The position numbers and the translations under genes are program-made. A DNA stretch of 64,000 nucleotides from the NCBI RefSeq assembly GCF_030272615.1, contig NC_081409.1, positions 875,368,594-875,432,593 of the forward strand, read 5' to 3'. The notes beneath the pieces are model-generated. The model was not told the origin of the DNA. It saw only the letters and a list, made by a program, of their open reading frames with translations, and ran no database searches. Below, one piece after another: positions 46,556 to 59,326 of this stretch (position 1 is its first letter; every line of letters starts with the position of its first letter). This stretch comes from Cryptomeria japonica. Taxonomy: Eukaryota; Streptophyta; Pinopsida; Cupressales; Cupressaceae.

Positions 46556-46765
46556 GGTCGCACTTTGGCCCTTTGTTCTTGCTTTAGCGCTATTGTCTGT
46601 ATATTAGCACTTTTGAGTCTTAACTAGCACTTTTGTCCATATTGTAGCGCACTTGTATTGCTGTTTAAATTTTTTATTTTAGCGCGTTTGTCTATACTTT
46701 AGCGCGTTTGTGTTAAGTAGCGCTTCTGTTGTCACACAGAGTAGCGCTGTTGTAACTAAACGTTG
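46556..46765 (+). repeat. TAGCGC array in the gag leader
   Basis: About ten copies of TAGCGC(N)3TTGT or the decayed form TAGCAC-TTTGT, spaced 15-35 bp (TAGCGCTATTGT, TAGCGCACTTGT, TAGCGCGTTTGT twice, TAGCGCTGTTGT). The motif is in sense with gag. The same motif recurs, inverted, at 61576-61880. Confidence 0.8.
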
Positions 46766-46919
46766 TAAAAGAAAGGCCTTGTAACTGATAATATTTTTTT
46801 TAGGCTTGTGGAAGCCCACCATGTTTTCGGATTTTTCTAACTGTTTGTTTCGTGTGCAGGTTTTAAACTAACTCCCTTTTTGTACTTAGCAATCACAAAC
46901 ACTTCTTTTGGTGCTTTTA

Positions 46920-47175
46920 CAATCACAAAAAAACAATCTTTATTTCTTGCAAGTTAGGATTCAAATTTCGTTTCGGTGCTTAAAATCAACAAAACAATCT
47001 TTATTTCTTGCAAGTTAGGATTCAAATTTCGTTTCGGTGCTTAAAATCAACAAAACAATCTTTTTTTCTTGTAAGTTAGGATTCAAATTTTGTTTTGGTG
47101 CTTAAAATCAACAAAACAATCTTTATTTCTTGCAAGTTAGGAATCAAAATTTTTCTTTTGGTGCTTAAAATCAAC
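46920..47175 (+). repeat. 61-bp tandem repeat, about four copies
   Basis: Units AACAATCTTTATTTCTTGC...GGTGCTTAAAATCAAC recur at 46934, 46995, 47056 and 47117 (position of the first C), and the last copy is more diverged. It lies in the Tat leader. Confidence 0.92.
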
Positions 47176-49266
47176 AACACAAAAATTTGATTTCCTTGCA
47201 TCAATCCAGAATTAAAAATTCACCATCAACACTTCGATTTTGTGCAAGTAAAAAGAACAATCAACTTGTCTCATTTTATCAAAATGATTTTACTTCATGC
47301 AATCGTGTTTTTCATTAAGTTGACCAAGATTTCAAATTCTAGTTTACTCAAACATATTGCCTTTGAAGTTAAAAGGAACATCATGGTTGTTGGAGCAACA
47401 ACTCCAATTAGATAGAACATCATTGCAATGACAAGTTAAAAAAAGAACAAGTGTATTTTGTGTTTGGCACACTTGTGCAAAAGAGTTTGTTGAGTGGTCC
47501 CACTTCTAACACACATTATCTTCTCCCTTGGCTTTCGTGGTCCTAGGTGCAAGAGAAAAGTGTTAGTAACACTCAAAATTTTATCTTTTTAAGAGAGGCT
47601 TGCCAAGAGACACATCACTCTTGGGAACGACCTCACGCGGTAAATCCTTCGAGCCACTATAGAAATCAGGTGAGAGCAAAAGCTGTAGCCTTGGGTATAG
47701 CTGTTCCTACAATGTAACTTGCCGAAAGGACAAATGGGCCCCACCACAAGTTACAAGGCTCTTAAGTGAGTCACTGCAGAATGAACTTATGTCCAAAAAC
47801 ATAAAAAATTACTAAAAACCTTTAAGTAGTAGCCCACCCGTTCTATTGATTGAGGATATTTGTGAGAAGTTTAGTGCAAGAGCATAGATGGTTTTGCTCC
47901 CAAGATACTCACCATACATATTTCCTTGAGTAGAAACATAGCTTTTTGAAAGGTTAATTGCAGCCCGATAAAAGTGGTGACTCCCCCATCATAGGGATCA
48001 TCTATTTGTTATGCTCTTGCAAGACTTAGCATATCGCATCCTTACCTACCACGATGAGATTAATAAGGTATGTAGTACCAAAGTCGAAGAAATATCAAGA
48101 TGTGGGCTGAAATTATCGCAACTGGCCATTTGACCTTAGGGATAAATAGTGTTTGAAGTGTGTTCATTTTTGAGTCAAGACCAGTGCAAATTGAGCCAAC
48201 TTCAGGCTTTGGAAACATCTAAAATACATTTGAAGGAAAGGGTCATAAAAAAGTTCAAAATATTGGGTTGATCTAGACCCATACTTACTTGTGCCTTTTG
48301 AGGCCACATTCTTGTGTTTATGTGCTTGATTTGTTTTCTTGTCAAAGAAACATCATAAAACCAAAATCCAAAACAAGTATTCATCCAACACCAACATTTT
48401 TAAAAACACAAAAGATCAAAAAGAAAGAGAAATAATTAAAAGTATCAAACTATATGACCATTCTTCACATCTTGAGAAAGAAGAATCTTCATCAACACAT
48501 CAACTTAAAGAAAAGACCATTAAGCTCAAAGGATTTTATCAAAAGGAGGAAATTCTTCTATCTTAATAGACAAATCTTTGTCTCTCATAGAACCTTCTTA
48601 CATCACATGCATCTTTACCTTCAAGGGAAATCAAATGAATTTGATCAAGAATCATTAAACCATAGAGCTTTTACTCAATACAGAGCTTTGAGTTATCATC
48701 AAAATAAGGGAGGCAAGATCAATCCTTCTTTCTTTCTAGATATTTGTATCACATATAACTCAGCTAGGGTAGAACCACCAACCCCTTAACAAGAAGAGGA
48801 AGAATTTGTTTTTTTTGTAACACAAAGTTTCTATTGAAGTTGAACATCTCATCCATTATCACATTCACATCTCATCAAATCCATTCCAACTCTCAAAACA
48901 TCAAAAGGTTTTTGTCCTAAGTTCTATTTCAATATTGCTTGAATCAAACACAACACATCACTTTTAGATTTTCTCTACATCTAGGATAATATCATCCTAA
49001 GAGACATTTCTACGTAGGTTAAAACTAGTCTATGAGTGCATCCTCTCATTACTAGGTAGTTGAGTCTGTAATACATCTCAGATTCCTCTACACCTTATCA
49101 CATCAAACTTTGTCAATCAAACAAGCAATTCAAGAAAGAACTTTGGTAGCATCTACCTTTAGTGCTAGAGATTCATATGCAAAACACTTCGCCAAACATC
49201 AATCTTTCATTTCATCACCATCTCATATTCATTTTCATTAAACTTTAACAAAAACTTGTAAAGAAA
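47176..49266 (+). other. Tat leader, no gene supported
   Basis: Non-coding leader between the tandem repeat and gag. Segments such as CCTCACGCGGTAAATCC (about 47630) and GTGGTGACTCCCCC (about 47973) look like conserved leader text. The frame at 48339-48566 is Lys-rich and A-rich by composition, and I see no domain in it. Confidence 0.45.
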
Positions 49267-50750
49267 ATGGCTCATACCAGATCTAGGTCTAGACAACAAT
49301 AAATTGAGGAGGAAGAGGAGGAAAATCTTAATGAATTCCAAGAAGCCCTTGGAAGAAACACAAATGATGAAAATCCAAGTACTCCTACTCTTGCAGAAGT
49401 AGAAAGGGCACAACACAACCCTCTCTTTAATAGACTTTTTGACGAAATACTCAGGAGGAATGTGGTTGCTCACTTTTTAAGACTTGCTCAAGAGGGGGCT
49501 AAACTACCCTCTGACTTTGATGTTGCACAACTAAGACAAGCATACGAATGCCAAAGTTGTAATGAGGAGGAAAGAGGTCAAGATCACATCAGATATAACC
49601 TTCATCAAGATAATCCCCCACCTCCTCCTCCTCCAAATGAAATAGACATGTTGTGGCAAAAAGTTGAAAATCTCACCCAACAACTTCATAGTGGTGTAAA
49701 AACCAATCAAATTTCACTCAATGACATTTGTCCCTATCCCTTTGATAGGAATCTTCATATGCCACCTTTTCCACGAGCATTTGAAACACCCAAGTTTGAA
49801 AAGTATAGAGGAAAAGGAGATCCTCGTGATCATGTTAGAGAATTCCATTTAGCTTGCCTCGAAGTGGAATACGAGGACACATACCTAATGTGACTTTTTC
49901 CCCAAAGCTTGGGAGGAACAGCCACATCATGGTTTTCTTGATTACCCAGTGGCATTAGGACATTTGAAGAACTCATCCAGAAGTTCCTAGCACATTACTC
50001 ACACAACATTGAATGTGATATCACCATGGCCAATCTATGTAACACTAAACAAAAACCAGGTGAGCTATTTTCAGTCTTTCTGCAATGATAGCGTCAAATG
50101 TCTAGTAGATGTTCTCTTCAGTTACCTGAACAAGAACTAGTGGAAATATTTATTTCCAACTTAAACGACGAAATGGAATTTCACCTAGATGTCAAAGACA
50201 CAGACTCTTTGAATGACATGATCACCAATAGCTTAAAAACTAAGTGGGCTCTCATAAAAAAAGGGCTTATCAAGATATACAACGAGCCAAAGGATGGCCC
50301 TCACCCACGCTTCAATAGTGACAAGCCTAACTTCTAGAACAAAAACAAAAACGTAGTCAACGATGGGGTTGTGGATGCAAGAACTATCAAAAGTGCACAA
50401 CCTGTGGTTCGATTTGTAGGACAAAACCCCCCACCCAATAATAACACAGTTGCTCCTCCAAATCTAGGCCACAACACATCTCAAGAGGAACCCAGACAAC
50501 GTCAACAAAATTTTAAACCAAAACGAACATACACTCCCTTAGGGGAACCCATCGAAACAATGTTACGTCAGTTGGTTTCTCAAAATCTGGTTACCTTACC
50601 CAAAACATCAAATATGAACCTCAAGTCAAACCTTCATGGTGGAGGGATACCGAACATTGCGATTTCCATCAAGGAAAAGGGCATAAGACAAGCAATTGTC
50701 ACAGATTGAAAGATCTTATTCAGGATCTTATTGACCGAGGTGAAATCAAA
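49267..50750 (+). pseudogene. Tat gag, inactivated
   Basis: The frame opens at ATG 49267 (MAHTRSRSRQQ) and hits TAA at 49300-49302, a single transition from CAA. It then stays in one frame with further stops at 49891 and about 49939, 50086 and 50335. The retrotransposon Gag core is readable across them (FPQSLGGTATSWF, FEELIQKFLAHYSH, LPEQELVEIFISNL). After a frameshift near 50640 a knuckle-like CDFHQGKGHKTSNC is followed by RLKDLIQDLIDRGEI, as in other Tat/Athila Gag proteins. No functional product is possible. Confidence 0.85.
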
Positions 50751-53060
50751 ATCGAAGGACATGACCCAAAGATAACAAACAATGATCATCTCATGTTTAA
50801 AAATCCACTTCCATCACAAGATCAAAGGGGTCCTTTCACTTCAGGGAGAAACATAGATACTACGGATTATATGTAAGCTGCGTATAATTACACTGTGAAT
50901 CACCTATATGATGCCAGTGAACAGATTGCAACTATTACCATAAAAAATCCTAGCTCCACTTGCAATGTTGTTACACATCGCGACAAGAACACTATAAAAG
51001 CAGCTCCACAAGGCACCCCATCTATCTCAAAGCAGTATAACCTTGTGGAATAGTTAGACAAAATGCCCACACTGATATCTATCTTAGAGCTATTGCACCT
51101 ATCTCCATCCCATAAAACAATCTTGGATCAAGCTCTCCAAGAGGCATCAGTCCCTGCAAACCTTAATACAGATCAGTTTTAAGGTATGGTTGGAAATCTA
51201 AGGTCATCACCTTGTCTCACTTTCTCTGAAAGTGACAACTCATCTTTCTAGCAACCACATAACGCCTCACTCCACATTGAAGGGTTTATCAACCAACATA
51301 GGATCAAGTGAGTCTTGATCAATAATGGAGTAGGCCTGAATATCTGTACACCTCAATTAGTCACAGCTTTGGGATATGTAATTGAATAAGTGGATCCCAG
51401 CAAGAAGATCACAATCAAAGCCTATGATGATGTAGAGTGTTCATCCAAAGGAGTTGTTGTGCTACCAATCCGAGTGGGCCCTGTGGTGAAACACATCATT
51501 TGTCAAGTTTTGGACCTTCCCGTGCCATACAATTTGTTGTTAGGAAGACCTTGGATACACGCCATGCAAGCCATTCCATCCACTTACCATCAGTGTATCA
51601 AATTCCCCCATAATGGTGTAGAAATCACGATCCTGGGTGATGCAAACCCCTTTGCATATTGTCATAATATAAGTCATCAACCAAACATTACCATTCCCAA
51701 CAATAGAGAAGTCATCTCCTCCACATCATACATAAGTCCAACCTCTCTTTCCAGTTCAAACACCACTATACCCAAGCAAGAGAAGCTCAAGATGAAAATA
51801 GCAGAGGAAGGTCCTGGGGAATACAATCTCAGCTAACTCTTTGATGTTGGACAAATGCCCACTTCTCCTAGAACACATGGCAAACCTCAACGGTTACTTC
51901 AAACTCCACTAGTCAAACCAACATATACTTTGATGCCCTTCATCCTTGGAAAGAGCCAAGAAGAAGAGACCAGAGATGAAGACTTACCAGAATGGATCTA
52001 TAAAGATCCCATCACCATCAATATTCCGCAAGCTAAGCTTCCCACAGATCAGTATGGCAAAGGCCTTCTCATTATGCAAAGAATGGGTTATGATGGTCAG
52101 AGTTCTCTCGGACCTTGCAAGCAAGGACAACATGAACCATTGCAGCCGAAATTAAAATCCAAAGATAACACTGGCTTAGGCTTTCAAAAGAAGATTCTTC
52201 GTAAGCTTAGATTTAAAGGGAAACCCACCAAACCACTATATCAGCCTATTACAAAGAGGTCACCTTTGATTATAAAAGCAAAATCAAACACCATAGCAAT
52301 TGCCCCATTGAGGCTAAAAATCCCAACAAAACCATCTACACCACCCATCATCCCACCAATCAAACTAGTGACCCCATCAGCAACAACAATGACATCAATA
52401 ACACCATTAGCAGCAGCAACTGTATCAGAACCCACAACAGTATCTACAACACTAACAATTCCAACAGAAGTAGCAGAGTCAATACTACCGATACTCCCCA
52501 TAATCCTTCCTGCAACACCAATCATTTCACCTCCAAAGGTACATCAACCGATCACAACTGCAGTGTTTAACTCAAAGGATATCCCCGTATGGTATAGTAA
52601 TCGGCTATTGGAAAGTGACTCAGAGACTGACTCACATGAGTGGGAATTAGATTCCATCCATCTTAATACTTCAGATGAGGAAGACACATCACCACCTCCA
52701 CCCTGCAAAGACATCCCTATTTACGGGGAAGCACAGATAAAGACCTCTCGGGTTCTTGAATTGGAAACATCTTCCACCGACCCTACGTCGCATCCTATGC
52801 CTGATTCTGACAGGGAGAGTACCATCAACGACCTTCACCATAACGTCTTAACCCTCACTGACACATCTAATGAACTTAACCTAATTGATGAGGTAATGCC
52901 CATTAAATCCATCCTAAACTCATCGAATGGAGCCAACCTAATCCCCCATGTCTTGACCATTTCCAAAATGATGAGGCAATCATTGACTTTTTGGAACTAC
53001 GGGATAATATACCAAGCGGGGATCACAAAGATGGATTCACCATTCAACTTAATAGCGTAG
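50751..53060 (+). pseudogene. Tat protease and G-patch linker, inactivated
   Basis: The retropepsin lies at about 51310-51700: VLINNGVGLNICT in place of the usual VLIDNGSALN, then LGYVIE and LLLGRPWIHAM. The catalytic Asp is Asn (codon 51321-51323, ATCGAT to ATCAAT). After a stop at 51834-51836 the same frame encodes a G-patch at 52056-52184 (YGKGLLIMQRMGYDG...GLGF), then a Pro/Thr/Ser/Ile-rich linker to 53060. G-patch modules between protease and RT are known in Tat/Ogre-type polyproteins. A frameshift before about 52940 leads into the pre-RT segment. Confidence 0.8.
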
Positions 53061-56000
53061 CATACTTCGGGGCGGATACCAAACCTTTTAGCTACAAAAA
53101 TATAACAATACAACATGGATCTTCCAGTGAAAACCACACTGTGGCACTGTTTGATCCCACAAAAGTAAAAAGAAAGAGTGTATCCAATGGTGAAAATCTC
53201 TTTGAGGTGCTGGAGGATGAAAGGTTTGACATTATCCCCTCTAGTACACAACAGGAACGATCGATAATTCTCATTGAAGAGACAAAAGAATACAATGTAG
53301 GGACTCTTGAAACTCCTCACCACATACATCTGGCCTCTCTTTTAACTCCAGAGGAACATCCTAAGTTTTTAGAGTTCTTCCAGAAGTGTCAGATCAACTT
53401 CGCATGGTCATATGTAGACATGCCTAGTATTGATCCTTATTTAGTCATGCATCACCTCACCGTCGCAGAAGGAGCCAAACCTGTCAAGCAGAAGCTTCGC
53501 AAGATGCATCCTCAGATTGCATTACTAGTCAAAGCAGAACTTAGGAAACTCCTGGATTATTAGTTTCATTAGACCAATTGATTATGCAGATTGGATATCC
53601 AATATTGTGCTTGTCGGCAAACCAAATGGGGGCATCCGTATCTGTACTGACTTCAAAGATCTGAACAAGGCATGTCCTAAAGATGACTTCCCCCTACCAA
53701 ACATCAACATAATTGTAGACCTAATAGCAGGACATGCCATGCTTTCACTCATGGATGGCTTTTTAGGGTACAATCAGATAAAGATCGCACTAGAGGATCA
53801 ACATAAAAGGACCTTTACATGTCCATGGGGAACATACTGCTGGAATGTAATGCCTTTTGGTCTAAAGAATGCAGGAGCGACCTATCAAAGAGCAATGAGC
53901 ACCATCTTTCATGATATGATGCATACCATAATGGAAGATTATGTTGATGACTTACTGGCAAAATCACTAACAAGAGAAGATCATGTGGAAATATTAGAGA
54001 AAATCTTTAACAGACTAGAACAATATCATGTTCGACTCAACCCAAAGAAATGTGTCTTTGGAGTAACCTCAGGGAAGCTTCTAGGATACATTGTCTCAAG
54101 CAAAGGCATTGAGGTCGATCTTGCAAAGGTCAAAGCAATCATGGACATGCCACCTCCTAAGAATATCAGTCAGCTAAGGACATTACAAGGACAACTTCAA
54201 CCCATTTGAAGATTCATTGCACAACTGGTACATAAGTGTCACCCCTTTACACACTTGTTACACAAAAACATCTACTTTCAGTGGGATGCCAGATGCCAGC
54301 AAACATTCCAGATGCTTAAAGACTATCTCATGAATAAACCATTGTTGATTCCACCAGATCCAAGTAGGCCTTTATTACTCTATATCTCAACAACAAATAC
54401 AACATTAGGTGTCCTATTGGAACAACACAATTCAGAAGGGAAAGAGTGTGTTGTTTACTACATCTCTCGCACACTGGTTGGCTATGAACTCAATTACACC
54501 CCTATTAAGCGAGCTTGCCTAGCAGTAATCTTGGCAACCACTAAACTGAGGCACTATCTGTTAAAACATAAAGTACATCTAATTGCAAAGATTGATCCAT
54601 TCAAATACTTACTCAGCAAAGCAGCATTGACAGGCTACTTGGCCAAATGGGTGATGATTCTAAGTGAATTTGACATTGAGTATGCGGACCGTAAGGCTAT
54701 CAAGGGTCAAGTTATTGCAAATCAGTTGGCCGATGCTCCCCTCATAGGTGATCATCCTCTCATTTCTAATTTTCTAGATGAAGAGATATTCATGATTACA
54801 ACAACACAACCATGTAAACTATACTTTGATGGTTCATACACTAGGCATGGCTTGGGGGTAGGCATTTTGTTTATCACACCTCAAGGTGACAGCATCCCGA
54901 AGTCTTACAAGCTCACATTTCCATGTACAAACAACATAACTGAATATGAGGCCTCGATCACAGGACTCTGGCTAGCCATACAATGGAAGCTACAAGAAGT
55001 ACAAGTATATGGCAACTCCCAACTGGTCATTCGACAAGCAACAGATGAATATCAGACCAAAGATGACAAACTCATGCCGTACAAACAAATGGTGGACAAA
55101 TTAAAAACATCAATCACTACTATCACCTTTGAGTAGATACCCAAAGATCAGAATCGAGTTGTTGACGCTATGGCTACCATTGCATCTCTCCTAGATCTTC
55201 CACAGAATTCAACACACTACGAGTTCTTGGTAGAACAGCTTTGGATTCCTGCTTATGATATCTCTGAATCCGAGATGATATGTCACCTTGTCAGTTCCAA
55301 ATCCCCATGGTATGGTGAGTTCTACACCTACCTCCGCGATCACACTCTTCCTCCTAACCAATCAAATAACCAATGTGAAACGTTCATTCGCCAAACTGCT
55401 CGATATACCATTATTGTTGAAACCCTATACCAACACAGTCTTGATGGTACTCTCCTTTGATGTCTGGAATAGGATGAGATAACAAAGGCCTTGGAAGAGG
55501 TACATGAAGGAATTTGTGGAACTCATGCAAGTGGTCCGTCACTAGCCAAGAAACTCATGCACACTGGATACTATTGGCCATCCATGGAAAAAGACTCCTA
55601 CTATTTTGTCACAAAATGCAAGAAATGCCAAGTTCATGGAGATTTGATACATGCACCAGCACAAAAATTGCAACCAATCACAACACCATGGCCTTTTTGT
55701 CAATGGGGACTTGACCTTGTGGGTAAAATCCATTCATCTTCATCCAACGACCACAAATTCATTATTACCACCACAAATACTTCACAAAGTGGATCGAAGC
55801 TGTTCCGCTTACCCAAGTCACCGACAAGAAGATCACCTCATTCATCCTTATTTACATCATTTGCCGATATGGTGTACCCATGTCCATCATCACAGATAAC
55901 AAGCTTCCATTCAAAAATCAGGATGTTCGTGAGCTCTATGAGAAATTTCACATCCAACACTACTTTTCCACTCCCTATTACCCACAAGGTAATGGTCAGG

Positions 56001-56565
56001 CTGAAGCATCAAACAAAAACATATTGAGAATCCTAAAAAAGACAGTAAATGATGCCAGCCGTGATTGGCATGTTCAATTGAATCCAACACTATGGGCATA
56101 TCGGACTAGCATTCGAACCCCTATAGGCGCAACTCCCTACTCATTGGTCTATGGAGCAAAGGCTATTTTACATATTGAGGTTGAGATAAAAATCTCTACG
56201 GGTTTCCTTACATAATCTTATAGATTATGAAGCATATAGAGTATCCTGTCTTCAGGACTTAGAGCTACTTGATGAGAAACGACAAGCTGCATACAATCAC
56301 CTCAAAGCTTATTAGCAATGCATGAGCAAAAGCTATAATCATCAAGTTAGACCTCGTACATTTGAGGTAGGTGATCTTGTTCTTCAAGAGAATCCTCATA
56401 ACCAACCAAACAGAGAACATCAGGGAAAGTTTTAATCAAATTGGCTGGGTCCATATGTTATCAGTGCTGTATTTGGGTCTGGGGCATATCAGTTGGCTAC
56501 TTCAGAAGGAGAACCACTAGCAGATCCGATCAACAACATGCACCTCAAATGGTTTTATACATAAG
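52940..56565 (+). pseudogene. Tat RT, RNase H, second (archaeal-type) RNase H and integrase, inactivated
   Basis: The pre-RT region (FLELRDNIPSGDH) and RT start KVKQKLRKMHPQ lie before a stop at 53561. RT continues from about 53570 (ICTDFKDLNKACPKDDFPLP, LSLMDGFLGYNQI, YVDD at 53940-53951). A stop at 54207 precedes RNase H (DARCQQTFQMLKDYL, 54280 on). A second RNase H follows (LYFDGSYTRHGLGVGI, TEYEA), but its third acidic residue is Asn (GNSQL, 55014-55016, GGCGAC to GGCAAC). Stops lie at 55134 and 55458. Integrase has HHCC (HEGICGTHASG...CKKCQ), then a one-base frameshift near 55778, DDE residues SIITDNKLPF and GQAEASN, and a C-terminal HLKWFYT ending near 56563. The dual RNase H assigns the element to Tat. 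Confidence 0.92.
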
Positions 56566-56984
56566 CTGCACAGAGCATCAGGCTTCCCTACATCTTGGCA
56601 AAAATAATAAAAACATTCAGATAAATGTCTTGAAGAAAAATACAAAAACATCAAAATAATAAAGAAAAATTATGCATCCAAACGGTGAACAACCACTCTG
56701 GTGGCACCTTGGGTAAGTACGATGGTGAAAGCCTGGAAAATAGGTGCCACTCATAAAGGCTATGGCTCCATTGTCTTTCAGACTTGTTGCGATCACATTC
56801 ATTTCATCCACTCTTCCATCAGTCCAAAAACATGGCTTGTTATTGATTTGCAATCAAGGATAGTACTTCACGCACCTTGCATCCCACTTTTTCATGGTTG
56901 TGTCTAAACTGGGGGCAATACCCTTAATCTAGTTGATGGAAGTGGATTCTACATTATTTTGTGATTCATTGAGTTCTTCATTTA

Positions 56985-57115
56985 AAACTATCTCACAAAA
57001 TCCAAAAACATTCAAAACTATCTGACAAAAATCCAAAAACATTCAAAACTATCTCACAAAATCCAAAAAGATTGGAAAACAATCTCACAAAATCCAAAAA
57101 CATTTCGAAAACATC
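56985..57115 (+). repeat. About 30-bp tandem repeat with core TCTCACAAAATCCAAAAA
   Basis: Four to five copies of (A)CT(A/C)TCTCACAAAATCCAAAAACATTC just downstream of pol. The region from 56566 to 56984 has no supported gene. Confidence 0.85.
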
Positions 57116-59326
57116 AAAATCAATCAAAAACATGGCAACACCCTGTACATACGTTTTTCAAAGCAAATACCATACAAACATTGTGAAATACTCAAACGAT
57201 GACCACTTATCACATCAACTCAACAATCAACATCAAACACACAAACTGTCTAAACAAGGATGCATCCTTCCTTACCAAAACAAAGACAAGATGACATTTT
57301 CTTTGACAAGAAAATTCTATTTAAGCTATCCAATACTTGATTGATTTGTAGGTTATTCATTCATTTATATATATATCAGGTTCCTACGCTACTCCAGGAT
57401 ATCTGCAAGTGATTAGAGTAGCCAAGATGGTTCCTACAACATTGTTTGTATGTCTTCTACAAATTCTTCTGATGAAGAACTGGGGCATGTCCTAATGGTG
57501 TCTACATGGGAAGTTCACTAAGTTACGTGATCATATGCGAAATACAATCATAAGATCGCTACGACTTGCTGACTACATCGTATACCTCGACCATATGAGC
57601 ATGAACCATTATCGAGGGTCCATATTCTTTATTCTTTATATATGCTGTTTGCTTATAGGTACAATGCTTCATCTTTGGTTCCTACTGCCTCATCCAAGCT
57701 TGATAATGGTTTATCTCTTACTACGGTATGAAATTGTCTCAGGATATGATCGGAAAAAGATCAAGGAGGATGTTCCAAGTCATGCATGAAAGGAGATAAT
57801 CCTTGTCTATTCTGCAAACAATACTCAGGTCAACTTGATCCATTATATCAAGTTGCTTGTATTAACTTGCTATATCAAAATCCATGTAAGGAATACTCAG
57901 GCCATCTTGAATCATTATGTCAAGTTGCTTGTATTTTTCTTACAATATTTTAAATCTCAATGATGAAAATAAAGCACTATGGATCGTCATTTCATCTCAT
58001 CTGTTTATATTGCATTCCATTGCATATCGCCCATCCATTTACTCATTCATTATTCATATACATGGTTTTGTATGCAAGTGTGAACGAAGTTAATATGACC
58101 AGTTATGTGACAATTGAGTTGGTCTTGAATAAAATCACGACAGAGTACTCTGATACATCATCAGTGCATCATGCAAAAGTCTGCACAACCTTGCACTCAT
58201 CTATCATGATCATATCTTCATCATTACATTTTGTTGCATTTGTATCGAGCGCATTTCATATAGTTGCATAAAACTACATATAGTTCATTATCATTTATTA
58301 GTCTCGTTATATTATTTCATCATTGCATAATCATGACATTTTAGGTCCATTAATATATTGCACTTATTTGCATTAACTATCATTATTAGCCATTACTATG
58401 CCTTCATTTAGTGTCAGTTACCAATCATCATTTAACATCATTTAAACACGTGTACCCTGCATTTGTTTAGATTTCCATCATTGCATATATTTATTTTAGT
58501 TAAGTACATTCATTTATCCATTTAGTCTATTCTTATACTCATTCATGACATTTCATTTAGGATTCATTACAATGCATTAAGGTGCAGTTATTCGTTACCC
58601 ATAAGTGGCATTATCATTATCACTTCATCATATTTTTCGCCAGTTAGAATCATAAACAAAACCATTTGTTTCCACATAGGTTCATATATTATCCATATGC
58701 ATTCATTTAGAAATCATCATTTAAACATTTGTATTTTACACTTGTTTATCCATACTGCACTCATCTAACATACATCTAGATGCATTTACATATATAAAAT
58801 AATTCATTTTAAGCACATTATATCATAAACACCATTACATCCAATTATCTCATTATCTCATCAAAGCATAAAAATCCAAAGTATCATCATCATCATTTCA
58901 TTATGCATACATAACCATCATGGAATTACATACATAAGACATTACATCATCCACATCATGAACACATATATCCACCTGCATCCACATGTTAGCATCCCAT
59001 TCATAAACAAAAATGCATATATACATCATGTAAGAATAAATCATCATAAAACATGCATATCGGAATCATCTCATAAAAACACATACATATAGCAAGTACA
59101 AGTATCCATCTAATCAAAATCATAAAATCATCATCCTGCATAAGAATCCATACATGTCATCAAAATGCATATTAGCACAAAATATGGGATCTCCTCATAT
59201 ATATCACATCATATCACCAAAAATATAAATGTATCAGAGTACAATGAAGTTCAAAAAATCGGCTACCAAGAGCCATCCAAGACAGTCCAAAATGACAATG
59301 TAAAAACATGCATACAAAATGCTCTC
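57116..59326. other. G-poor, CAT-rich stretch between pol and the PMD gene
   Basis: 57950-59160 is dominated by CATT, ATCA and TCAT words with few G on the plus strand. No open frame makes a credible protein. The skew continues as C-richness over the antisense gene. Confidence 0.6.
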
